Source: Calamus simplicifolius (Eukaryota; Streptophyta; Magnoliopsida; Arecales; Arecaceae). From it: a DNA stretch of 64,000 nt. A program made the translations under genes and the position numbers. Where the stretch lies: the NCBI GenBank assembly GCA_900491605.1, contig UESW01004381.1, positions 821,162 to 885,161 on the forward strand, in the 5' to 3' direction. Below, piece by piece: positions 34,525 to 45,199 of this stretch. Position 1 is the first letter of the stretch, and each line of letters opens with the position of its first letter. The notes below the pieces were generated by a model. The model saw only the letters and a list, made by a program, of their open reading frames with translations, was not told the DNA's origin and searched no databases.

Positions 34525-34721
34525 GGTAGTGTTTGATAGAAAAATACAGAAATAGCTGGTTATCCCTCCAAATAAGAATAAAAAAAGTTATCCTATGATT
34601 TACTTTTTTGCATTTGATATGATCAATGGGATAGCCAAGGGATATCCCTAGGAATAGTCAAGGGATAAACTCTATCCCGTACACTTATCCATAAATAATA
34701 TTTTTTCTATCAAACACTACC
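34525..34721. mobile_element. Short MITE, same family, back to back
   Basis: Ends GGTAGTGTTTGATAGAAAAA and its complement, flanked by TA on both sides; the left TA is also the right TA of the preceding MITE. The interior matches one arm of the larger element closely (CCCTCCAAATAAGA and TTTGATATGATCAATGGGAT blocks). Confidence 0.75.
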
Positions 34722-35108
34722 TAAAGTGATAGCTATCCTTATTTCTTATATTTTTTATATTTATAGGATATAAAAAAAGATATTGGTTTGAATTCATATT
34801 AGACATCTATTGATACGGTATCAACTAAACTCTTGTAAACGGATAGTGTTTCAGCCATCACATCCTTTCTTTCTCTAGTACGAATTTTTACATTTAGATG
34901 GTGCACTTAACTTGTATTTGGAAATAAATAATTTATCTTGGATGAATGCCCCTTTTTAGCTCTTATGAGATATAAAATAGAAAAAAAATTTACGTAAAGG
35001 TAGAACCATAAGTTGATATGAAGTGCAAAGAGGGCAAGGAAAAATATTAGAAGCTGAGCTTTGTCGACGTGTGCTAGTTTGGAGTTAGGACCTACTAAAA
35101 TTTATGCA
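34722..35108. other. AT-rich intergenic DNA
   Basis: No gene, RNA or repeat structure seen. Confidence 0.5.
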
Positions 35109-35935
35109 ATACGGGAAATTTCAAGAGGGGCCTGTGAGTGGGTGATCAATTTATTCATTCCTAATGCAACCAAATACTCCTGTTGGCATCCACGATGAGT
35201 ACCATTTTGAAACGCTGCACACAATATTTTCTGGACAACAAAATATTTGTTGCATTAGGAAGGAATAGATCGACCAAGCTTCCAAAGATGCCTCTTTTTC
35301 AAAGATCCACCAAACCTAAGCTCATAAAAATGGAAGGAGTATCCTTTCCATCCATTGATCAAGCTAGATGAAGCCCAATCAAGTCAGTGGAACCTGGATC
35401 AAGCTTAAAGGAGAGCAGCTATCATATGGAGCATAGTTTCAGCTTAAAGAAAAGCCTTGCACCTAGATTAAGTTTAAAGAAGAGTCTTACTCTTAAATTA
35501 AGCTCAAATACGGGAAATTTCAAGAGGGGCATTGTGAGTGGGTGATCAATTTATCATTCCTAATGCAACCAAATACTCCTGTTGGCATCCACGAAGAAGT
35601 ACCATTTTGAAAACGCAGCACACAATATTTTCTGGACAACAAAATATTTGTTGCATTAGGAAGGATAGATCGACCAACCTTCCCAAGATGCCTCTTTTTC
35701 AAAGATCCACCAAACCTAAGCTGATAAAAATGGAAGGAGTATCCTTTCCATCCATTGATCAAGCTAGATGAAGCCCAATCAAGTAAAATCAGATTGGATC
35801 AGCACGTATGGAACCTGGATCAAGCTTAAAGGAGAGCATTGCTATCATATGGAGCATAGTTTCAGCTTAAAGAAAAGCCTTGCACTTAGATTAAGTTTAA
35901 AGAAGAGTCTTACTCTTAAATTAAGCTCAAATTAA
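35109..35935. repeat. Tandem duplication, 400-bp unit, 2 copies
   Basis: ATACGGGAAATTTCAAGAGG starts at 35109 and again at 35508. The two copies are about 95 percent identical by eye, differing by small indels. Confidence 0.9.
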
Positions 35936-37130
35936 TCTAAAGAAGAACTTTGCTTTCAAATTTGGCCTAAATAGATCCAAAAGGAAGCTTTTCCCCTATA
36001 TTAAGCTTAAGCTGATTTTAAAAAAAGTTTTGCTTTCAAATCAAGCCAAAAGGCAAGCCTTGTTCCTACATCAAGCTCAAGTTTAGAAAAGGCCCAAAGC
36101 CAAGCAGCTCAAGTCTAAGTTCAAAAAGGGTTCAAGCCCTAAAGCAGCTCAGGCCCAAGTCCAAACTCAAAGCAGCCCAAGCCTAAAAAAGAGCCTTACT
36201 TTTAAATCAAGCTCAAGGGTAGCCTCTCTCATATATCAAGCTTAAGTCAATCCAAAGGGGAGTCTTGCTCCCAAATCAAGTTTAAATCAGCCTAAGGGGC
36301 AGCCTTGCATCAAGAATGATCTCTAATCAGTCCAAAAGAAAGCCTCACTCTCAATCAACCCAAATGGAAGTCTTGTTCTTAGATCAAGCTAAATTCAATC
36401 TAAAGAAAAGTCGTTTCTCGGATTGAGCCCAAGGCAATCCAAAGAATAATCTGATTCCCAGTTTGAGCTCAAGCTGACTAAAGGAGAGCTTTATAGCTAA
36501 ATCAATTTTAAGTCAGCCCAGAGAGAAGCCTTACTCTCAATCAATTTAAAGAGGAGCCCTTCTCTTAAATCGAGCCTAAGACAATTAAAAGGAAAACTTA
36601 CTTCTAAATCAAATTTAAATCAACCTAAAGATGAGTCTTGCTCCCAAATCAAGTATAAGCCATCTCAAAAGAGAACCTTCTAAATTAAATTCAAGTTGAC
36701 TCAAGAGGAGCCTTGCTCCCAGATTAGACTCAAGTTGGTCCAAAGTAAAGTCATGCTTCTGGATCAAGATCAATTCAATCAAAGAGAAGCTTTTCTTTTA
36801 GATCAAGCTCAATTCAGTCCAAAGAAAATCTTACAGCCGGATCAAGCCTAAGCTAGTTTAGAAGACTGCAACTTTGCTCTATAAAATTCTTGGAGTCCTG
36901 TTCTATTAAAAATCTAGAGCTCTACTCCATTAGAGATCCGAAGCCCTACTTTGCTAAAGATTTGGAGCTTTACTCCATTAATAAAGCCTGAAGTCTCACT
37001 CCAATAATCGAGCGCTGCAGCTTTGCTCTATTGATATAGCTTGGAACCTTGCTTTAATACTCGAGTCCTAAAAGCCTTGCTCCATAAAAGAAGCTCTAAA
37101 GCTTTGTTCCATAAAAGAATGATGGCCTAC
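35936..37130. repeat. Degenerate AAGCCTTGCTC-type minisatellite
   Basis: Irregular 30-40 bp units built from blocks such as GAGCCTTGCTCCCAAATCAA and GCTCAAGTT; the last part (36860-37110) shifts to GAGCTCTACTCCATTA-type units. No open frame. Confidence 0.75.
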
Positions 37131-38097
37131 TAGCATTTTTAAAATATACTTTAAGTTGATGTTTTCATATCATTTGATTAGCTTGATGGAATGGTGGCCC
37201 ACCAGCATGTATTTAATTTAGGTTGGGCGGTAGTTTCTTTCTCATCTCTTTTATCTACTTTGGCTACTTCGTTTTCTCCTTTCTCTAAATGTTTGCACAC
37301 TTTTGAGTTATTTTTTCATATCATTTCGTTAGCTCGATGGAATGATCCCTCTTGGGCACTAGTCCTTCAAAACAGTACTACCATGTGTCCATACATCAAT
37401 CTCAATTAACTCCATAAATCCATTTTTTTGAAGAAAATTATAAATTGATGAATTTAAAATATCAATTTTATGAAAGCTTTTAGCTTCTCGATCCTTCACG
37501 AATCTCCTCTCTTGTAAAGCTGTAAACAACTTGCTAAACATTAATGATGCCCGCTATGATCATGAAAATGACAAAAAACATTTTTGGCATCATTTCCAGG
37601 GCGCAAACCATCCCCACGCTTTTTAAAATTAAATAGTAGTGTTGCAATACGTATCACCTTGTGTTATTGACAAAGATTAAAAATTGAGCCTTAGTGGCTT
37701 GTGTGAAATTTGAACTAAACGTGAGAAGTGAAAATGGAGATCTTCTAAATTTTGGAGTCTTTTTTGTAACTTTCTTTTCTCTTGTTAATTGGTTGTATCA
37801 GCAAAGAAATCAATAACAATTTTGCCCCATCTATTTTGAGAGTTGAAATTTAATAACTATATTTGTTGCCAAAAAAGTAAAATATACCAAAGCAAAATTT
37901 AATAGTCTATGAACACTCCAATAATGTCCAGGTATACAGGTCACATGACTCTAGCATATGACTCTAAGATGTATATATTAAGATTAATCGATAGAGATAA
38001 TTAATATTTAATTTCATTGGTCGTATATAGGAGGCAAAGGATACAAATTCAAGTGGTTGATGGAAATCCATGAGCAACTTGCTAATCACTCAATGAG
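37131..38097. other. Unassigned AT-rich DNA
   Basis: Two related segments (37160-37210 and 37300-37350, both with ATCATTT-GATTAGCT/GTTAGCTCGATGGAATG) suggest a small duplication. A 60-codon minus-strand frame at 37359-37541 has no recognisable similarity. Confidence 0.4.
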
Positions 38098-38260
38098 CTA
38101 AACTTCTGTCACTTGATCTCGATGACCGAAAGCTAGAGGCAATTCTACTTGTGATCTACCTGGAATGAACGTGGAAGGGGCGCCATGCTGAGAAGGCCAA
38201 GCCTCAATCACAGCAACCCCATTCTTGTCTCTACTCAATTCTTGAAATAGGAGGGTGATG
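38098..38260 (-). other. Candidate terminal exon of an unidentified gene
   Basis: On the minus strand the frame LFQELSRDKNGVAVIEAWPS continues to a conserved-looking tail ending PLAFGHRDQVTEV, stop at 38098. Composition looks like real protein, and pyrimidine-rich sequence with possible acceptors lies upstream (38275-38320). I do not recognise the family and see no matching upstream exon in the 1.1 kb before NQR-B, so it could be a relic. Confidence 0.3.
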
Positions 38261-38571
38261 CTAAGCAAACTCACTGCATATAGCCCTTTTTTCCTATACT
38301 CAACATGCAAACAGAGCAAGTATCAAACAACAAGATAAAGTAACTTTTTTTCCCTGAAACATAGAAAAGTAATTTATGTTAAACATCATCTTTATTGGCA
38401 CTCAACAGCAAGTACAAATCATCTACAACACTACTCATAAAAAATTCCTGCAGTGGAGACACTTAAAAGAGTCTTATTGAGTTTACAGGTCTACCCACAT
38501 CCAATTTACTGAAGTATGTTTTTAAAGGAAACAGAATCTTCCATAGATTAATTTTTGACTATCAAAATATC

Positions 38572-38808
38572 TCATGCACCCCACTTGCAGACTTGAATTA
38601 CCAAAAGAGGGTACAAAGCATCCTACATAGGCTGTTTTTTTGGAAGATGAATGACTTGTTCTTTCTAATGCAATTAGGTTCATGCACCCCAGTTGCAGAC
38701 TTGAACAAGTGAAAAAGGGCACAAAGCATCCTAGATAAGTTGTTTCATGAGAAGATAAACGATCAATTCTTTCTGATGATATTAGGTTGTATACAAGTTG
38801 TCAACTAG
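38572..38808. repeat. Diverged tandem duplication, about 118-bp unit
   Basis: TCATGCACCCCACTTGCAGA to GTTCTTTCTAATG and again TCATGCACCCCAGTTGCAGA to ATTCTTTCTGATG, each followed by an ATTAGGTT block. The copies differ by scattered substitutions. Confidence 0.7.
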
Positions 38809-39374
38809 CTGTTTCGCCTACAGTTAACAGTTGAGAATTCTCATGGTTGAAAAGTTACATTAAGGGATTGTTGCAATTATGGCATATATAAGAACTGGAA
38901 ATTGCAACATGTTTGAAATGATACCAAAAAAAAAAAAAAATTTAAAGTCTTTGGTATCCAAGCAAAGAACATTCAGCAATCACCAGCTTTCTTTTCATCC
39001 TTAATGTTACAGAAAAGAATAAATTAAAAAAGAATAGGATAAAAACCCTGGAACAAAAAGAATCCACTTCAAGAATTCTAAGATTATACATGATTAGCAA
39101 GTCCACAAGAGATTTAGATTCAAACAGTCAGCAACAATTAGTTTCGGTATTTCCATGTACCAAATCTATACCTCATGTCAAAGACTCCAAAATTAAAGTT
39201 CAAATACCAATCTGGATGTATTCAATGAGAATTCCAAAAAACGAAGAAAGAAGAATAACATTTACCAATTTCCGAACATGTAATTATAGTTTCCTCGGTG
39301 ATTAAAAATGACTGCATAAACTAGCCACAGAGAAGGCTAATTTAGAATATTACAATGTTCAACTAAGTTCTAAT

Positions 39375-39679
39375 TTAGGAATTGCGACAGAGCCTGTGAG
39401 TAAAAGCCTTCAATGATATGAGGACAGCTTTTAACCGTTCCTTTGTTTCAGGATCTATCAAATTACCATCACCATCAAACTTCTTTGGAAGTTCACGTGC
39501 TGAAATGAATAACTCAGGCTTGTTGATGAAATGAAGATCAAGAAAGACTCCAACTTGGCGCAGATGGTACTGCGATCGTTTTCCTCCAGAGCCTCCAGCA
39601 GCACTCAGTATAGCAGCAGGCTTGTCTGCCCAAACATTTGGTGGCCTAGATGCCCAATCCATAGCATTCTTCAGGGGAG
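39375..39679 (-). CDS. NQR: NQR paralogue B, terminal exon only
   Basis: A minus-strand exon of 305 bp, exactly the size of exon 3 of copy A, with the same acceptor context (TTTTCAG then CTCCCCTGAAG) and stop at 39375. It encodes DWASRPPNVWADKPAAIL, then GGSGG and YHLRQVGVFLDLHFINKPEL, and ends FTHRLCRNS, with no stop or frameshift. The downstream intron side (39680-42741 and again 54784-54960) aligns with the intron of copy A, so the gene arose by duplication of the whole locus. Exons 1 and 2 are not in the window; if they exist they lie beyond Tat-3, giving an intron of more than 24 kb. It may be a functional gene with a giant intron or a fragment. Confidence 0.8.
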
Positions 39680-40259
39680 CTGAAAATTAACAAGCATGGA
39701 ATTAGTTTAATGGAATTCACATGCTTTTTTGGGAGAGATTGCAGTAAATTTCTATGTTTGCTTATTGTTCAGAGTCACAGATTTTGGCATATCAACTAGT
39801 TTGTCAAGAGATAAGCAAGAGAAATGGGCAGAACTGGATGTCCTTTTATATATGGTACATGCTCTGAGAAGTCTTTCAGAATGGGACAGCCATCAATTGG
39901 AAAGGTTTGAATGTTTCGCTGATACATTAAAAAATGTCCTTCATAGATTGTGCACTGAACAAAACACGCCAGCGTTACCTCCAGTTTTGTCTCCTCCATG
40001 CTAGGTTTCATTGATAGTGCTAACAAATATAACGTCTGCCATTAGAAATGCAAACTGGGAAACTATTCTTCTCTGCAATTTCACTAGTGAAAGCTTTTAA
40101 GAATTAGACATTCAATTTTAAACGTTTGCAGCTTAAAAATGCTAAATTATGGTGCCCCAGAAACTTGAATGATTATCAAGGTGAAAAGCAGAGCCTGTGA
40201 TGGTATTCCGTGAGGTAAGAACCTCAAAACATTGATGTGAGTCAATCGTGACTCCCAAC

Positions 40260-41821
40260 TGTCGGAAATTTTTATATTCCAATATCCAAAAGTTTTTCTC
40301 CAAAAGCTTTCCCTCCTTTTCTCATGAAACCACTCTTTTAGTCCCACATAAAAATATAACAAATCTTACTCTTACTTATATATGTGTTACTCTCTTGGTT
40401 GGTTGAATGGTTGTGAGAAAGCTAATGCACGCGCAAGCCGAGCCAAGCACAATGCAAATCGGTGAAGCCAATTTTGGAAACCTGTTAATTGCGCGCAGGG
40501 GGTGCAAATCCCGTCCGTTGGCTCTCACGGATATGTGCATGATAAGCAAGATTTTTGCCTTTTCTATTTTCCTTGATGTTGACCAACCGATGTTGATTTC
40601 TTTGACCAAACGTCTATTGATTTCTTTGACCAAACGTTGGACGCTGGTCGGGTATTCAAATTTTATGCCTTCCATTCATCCTTGTCCAGAGATTCATTCC
40701 TTCATCCTTATCTAGTCCAGAGATTCATTCCTTTGCTTCCGTTCTTATCCAAAGAGAAGGAAATCACCTTGGTTGTTCATCATCTTCTGACATTGTGTGT
40801 GCACGCCTGTTAGAAGACTCTGCTGCTGTATCTGAAGGGTAGTCGTGCTCTGTTCTTCTGCACTGAGATATTATCTCCGAGAGACGAATCTACTCTTAAG
40901 GACAGTGCCGTGCATGCCACAACTGTTGGGTGTGGCAGATGGTGGCTACCTAATCTATCATACTGAGGCTAGAGTTACACTCTATGTCCTTAAGACAATT
41001 TCGTTCCGCAATGGTGCTTACGATCAGTATGACGATTGTCTCCCAGGATACAATAGTCTCCTTTTGATGAAAGCAGCACTACAATTCACCAAAAATATCG
41101 AACCAAGAATGCTACTCTCTTTTTAATGCACTATTGCTATATTACCCTTAGGAAAGTATGCAAATGCCTAAGAGAGGAGAAGACTAGAATTGATTCGGAT
41201 TGAACTCAATTCGGAATGGTTTGGAATGAATGAAATGAGAGGGTCTCGGATCCTATTTATAGGTTTTTAGGTGCCCCTTGGAAGAAACCCTATGAATATA
41301 ATTTAATTTGAATTCTTTGATGGAGGATGTGAGGGTTAAGGGCTTATCACTCTTGATATGCCCTTTAGACATCGTGATCTTCAGATCAGGCGATCGGATA
41401 AGCCTTTTCACTATCGGATCCGATTAGTCTCCACTGTCGGATCCTCCTGATCTAGAAAAAATTTAAAGCCCCTCAAGTGCAAATGCACCTACAAAGCACC
41501 CATTGCGCCCTTTGCACACGCGCATGCGTGAGCCCTCAAGCTCTCCACTTGTGGTGAGCCTAAGGAACTTAAGCTTCAAGAAGTGGTTTCCATATAAGTA
41601 AACCTTCATTTCTTGATTTTTCCGATGTGGGACTAAATGTCCCCGCAATTTCTCATTCACACACATAAGGAGGTAATGGGCTTTCATGGCCATTAGGGTA
41701 TTCAAGCCTATTAGCCTATTTAGGCCTTCTTAGCCTATTTACCCAACAATAACATCTTCTCAAATACATTCAAATAGATAATATCATCCCGGGTACTATC
41801 TTTCCTCAAACTTATCCAACA
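40260..41821. mobile_element. Unclassified 1.5-kb insertion in NQR-B intron
   Basis: It is present in copy B and absent from copy A, whose sequence runs across the site. It begins TGTCGGAAATTT and ends TTATCCAACA, so it has TG...CA ends like an LTR, and contains TAGTCCCACAT on the plus strand (40337) and again inverted (41625), a motif seen in many plant retroelement LTRs. No coding domain is visible. It could be a solo LTR or a small non-autonomous retroelement; no clear target duplication. Confidence 0.5.
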
Positions 41822-42736
41822 CCGTCTACCTAGTTGGAGGTGATCAAATGAGAGCAGATAGAGTTACCAAAACAAGATTAATTATAAATATTTGGCTGAC
41901 ATTTGTAAGGACCGCCAGTCATGTTCTTTATTCAGAGTTGCCAATATGACAGCCATACAACCCCAATCCTGGTTTTCTAGTCACCTCTCTTCTCCATTGG
42001 TTTCCTTGTCACCTCTCTCTTCTCCATTGTCACCACTTGTAACCACAACAAATTAAGGAAGCTTATTCACAGCTGATGACTTGTACCTTTTCTGTTACTT
42101 TTATATAGAACCCTGTCTCACACATCAAACTTTCTCTGGTTCCACAAACCAATAATTGTTTTGCTATGAATTTGAGAGAATAGTTCAAAAGGGGAAGTAG
42201 GTCAACCGTACTACCTCATAACTACATTGCTCCACACTGACTCATTTCTGGATATAACTTGATAGATCAGGTTTTCAGAGACATTTTGCATAAAGTTGGC
42301 GCTTCAAGAATTCATTGTCTTCTATATCATTCACTTGAATAATTAGTCCTATTGCTTATGTCCTACTTGTCACCATAAACAGTAATGCAAAGTTCACTTG
42401 TTTTAAGGTTAATTTTTTATGCAATCTGAACTAGATCTTGCACCAAATGAGGATGAGTCAAATCTCACACTTCTTGATTATCGTGAGCTCAAGGGTGCCT
42501 AATCAGTAAATTAGGCATGTAGGCGGAGGATTTTTGCTAAGATCTTTGCCTTTTACATGCATTTTTTTTTCTTTAACATTGCTAGTCAACAATCAATTAT
42601 CCAAGTTTGCATGCTAGTGGCAGGTCAAGTATATGATACCCATTCTCATCGAGGAGAGAAAGCTACACGCCTTCTTTTGATTTCTCATATCCAATTTCAC
42701 TTGGGTGGTAAAAGGAAAAAAAAAAAAGAGGAAAAG

Positions 42737-42741
42737 GGAGT
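42737..42741. repeat. Tat-2 target-site duplication, left
   Basis: GGAGT, against AGAGT at 54784-54788; the unoccupied site in NQR-A (15240-15262) reads GGAAGAGAGAGTCATAG. Confidence 0.7.
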
Positions 42742-42794
42742 TGATGTGGCTAATGCAGCCATGAAGGCAATCATGGCAAAATCAAAAGCTTAAG

Positions 42795-43260
42795 GCGGCC
42801 CCGCCCCGGCATCTCCAAGTCGGCCGAGTCGGCCCCGACCTTCCCGGGTCGGCCCCGTTCGGCCCCGGCGTTTCAAGTCGGCCGAGTCGGCCCCGACCTT
42901 CCTGGTCGGCTTCGCTCGGCTCCGGCATCTCAACCGGCCGAGTTGGCCCCGCTCGGCCCCGGCATCTCCAAGTCGGCCGAGTCGGCCCCGACATTCCCTG
43001 GTCGGCCCCGCTCGCCCCGGCATCTCCAAGTTGGCCTTGTCGGCCCCGACCTTCCCTTGTCGGCCCCGCTCGGCCCGGCGTCTCCAAGTCGGCCGAGTCG
43101 GTCCCGACCTTCCTGGTCGGCCCCGCTCGGCCCCGGCATCTCCAAGTCGGCCGAGTCGGTCCCGACCTTCCCTGGTCGGCCTCGCTCGGTCCGACGTCTC
43201 CAGGTCGGCCGAGTCGGCCCCGACCTTCCTCGGCGGCCCCGCTTGGTCTCGGCATCCCCA
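42795..43260. repeat. LTR-internal 60-bp minisatellite (5' LTR, about 8 units)
   Basis: Unit built of GGCATCTCCAAGTCGGCCGA, GTCGGCCCCGACCTTCC and GGTCGGCCCCGCTC. About two units remain at the same place in the 3' LTR (54060-54190). Long frames on both strands are artefacts. Confidence 0.93.
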
Positions 43261-43567
43261 AGAGAGCCAAGACGACCCCGACTTTTCCAAGCCGGCCCCA
43301 GGACGGTCCTGGCCGTTCAAGCCGCCATCTCTCTGACTCGCGCCGTCTGACATCGCTAGGCCCAACACCCGTTGGCCACGCCGCCGATGGGACCAGACCT
43401 AACTACCGCTAGCCCCGCTAATTGATGGGACTTGGCTCACCAACCGCCGTTTTTTCCCTCTCCGATGGGACAGGACCTACCAACCGGCCCAGATTCACGC
43501 AACCCCTATAAACCCCGCGGACATTCCTTTCTCACGAAACTCCACGTGGTCATGCAGTGTCAACCAC

Positions 43568-43577
43568 CTATAAAAGG
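43568..43577 (+). promoter_or_regulatory. Tat-2 5' LTR TATA box
   Basis: CTATAAAAGG, conserved in the 3' LTR at 54503-54512. Confidence 0.75.
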
Positions 43578-43854
43578 GTAAGTCCACTCAAGGACCAGGT
43601 ATGCAAAACTCGCACGCTCATTAATCTATCACCTAAGAGGAATCCCCCCTTTGTGGACCCCTCTCACCCCTCAAGAGCTCCCTTGAGCTCTTCCTCATCT
43701 GTGACCTTGGTTGCTACTTAAGCGTTGGAGGGTCCTCACCGGAGCACCCCACCGGTTTTGGGACTTTTTGCAGGCCATCCAGTTCGGCGAGGGTCCATTG
43801 ATTAAGCAGTTCTCTTTTCCAACATTCAAGATCAGCGATCGGGCGTCATCAGAT

Positions 43855-43872
43855 TGGCGCGCCAGGTAGGGG
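43855..43872 (+). other. Tat-2 primer-binding site
   Basis: TGGCGCGCCAGGTAGGGG begins 3 bp after the 5' LTR and starts with TGG, complementary to a tRNA CCA end. I did not assign the tRNA. Confidence 0.75.
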
Positions 43873-43953
43873 AGGTGAATCAACAGGAGAATCAGAAGTG
43901 AGGTTCTGTGATACTTAGCCACAACTCTTACTCCCCCTTTTTTTTATCAAGCC

Positions 43954-45170
43954 ATGGTGGTGACACGGGGTCAAGATGCTTCCATCAGTTGTCCGAGGGC
44001 TTCTCCTGCCGGTTAGGCAGCAAGAAGCCAATCCCCTCACTGCCGATCCGTCCGTTACCTATCCGCCACCGAAGGCAGCTGCCTCAGTCAAGCAGCTGGC
44101 GGCCCTAACTAAGCAAGTTCAGGCTCTCACCGCCGTGGTCCACGGACTTCAGTAGCAGCAGTCCGTGGCCACCCAGCATCAGACCGCTCCCCGCTAGTCA
44201 ACAGTCTGCAAGGGAGGCTCTCCCCAGAGAGAGGCGTCCTCGCCGGGTTTCCCCTAGGAGGCCCCGTCATGAGTCCCCCAAGCGGCCGCGATCCCCTGAC
44301 TGCGGCCCGAGCAGGCCTCCACCAGAGCCACGATGTCAGGAGGAACCGAAGCGGAAGTCTCATCTCCGCATCCTTCCTCGTCTTCTTCTTCTTCTTCCTC
44401 GTCCTCCGAGTCCTTCAGAAGGACCCCTGCAATCAATCGTCAGGCGAAGGATCGCCTGACGAATACCGCCGCGATTGGACGAGCTTACCAGGAGAGTCAA
44501 CAACCAGCCGGAGGAGGAGTTCGATACTCGCCCTCCCTACACCCGCTAGATATTGGAGGAGCGGTACCTTCTAGATTCCGCTTACCTCAGATGGATCCGT
44601 ACGATGGCACGACAGATCCTTCGACCACCTCGAGAGTTACAAGGCCATGATGCAAGTTCAAGGAGCCACTGACTCCTTCCTGTGTAAGGTTTTCCCTACC
44701 ACCTTAAGGAAAGCTGCCCGCGCCTGGCACACCCGCCTGGCTCCCCACAACATTGACTCCTTCCGGGAGTTGGAGAGAGCTTTCTTGGTGCACTTCGATG
44801 CCTGCCAAAGGATCCCAATGGTCGCTGACAGCCTTTCTCAATGCAGCAGAAGGAAGGGGAGTCGCTCCGGGATTTCGTCGCCCGGTTTAAGACCACCGCC
44901 CTTGAAGTTTACCACCTGGACGATGCGGTAGCAACATTAGTGCTGAAGCGAGGACTCCTTCCGTCCCGCTTCACCTTCTCTTTGGACAAAAAGCCTCCCG
45001 ACTCCTACTTCGACCTTCTCCTCCGAGCCCAGAAATACATCTTTGCGATGAGGCCGATCTCACCCGCCGGGAGTCCACCCAGTCCTCTGGCCGAAAGCCG
45101 GCCCGACCCGAGCCAAGTGGACCCCCTCACCACCGGCGGCCCATCTGCCTCGCCGACCCGACAATAGGCG
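43954..45170 (+). pseudogene. Tat-2 gag
   Basis: A start at 43954 (MVVTRGQDASISCP) is soon followed by a stop at 44014. The Retrotrans_gag domain is recognisable across frames: LPQMDPYDGTTDP (44580-44620), YKAMMQVQG, LRKAARAWHTRL, FRELERAFLVHFDA, KEGESLRDFVARF and LLRAQKYI (to 45040). Gag forms the virus-like particle. Several single-base losses shift the frame (near 44625, 44850 and 45050). Confidence 0.85.
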
Positions 45171-45199
45171 TCGGAGCCTCGCCCCCCGAGAGCGATTTC

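Larger units (their letters stand above)
39680..42741 (-). other. NQR-B intron, proximal part
   Basis: It aligns with NQR-A intron 13290-15255, for example GATGTCCTTTTATATATGGT-type, ACAAATTAAGGAAGCTTATT and CAAGTATATGATACCCATTC blocks. One insertion (40260-41821) is absent from copy A, and Tat-2 begins at 42742. Confidence 0.8.
42742..43851 (+). repeat. Tat-2 5' LTR
   Basis: TGATGTGGCTAATGCAGCC to GGGCGTCATCA, 1110 bp. It is longer than the 3' LTR by 328 bp because of extra minisatellite units. Confidence 0.93.

Noticed and set aside
40395..40560. tRNA- or SINE-like B-box (GGGTGCAAATCCC)
   Set aside because: No A box at proper spacing and no cloverleaf; part of the unclassified 1.5-kb insertion.
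42782..43368. Overlapping 135-192 codon frames in the Tat-2 LTR
   Set aside because: All come from the 60-bp LTR minisatellite and share no protein-like features.
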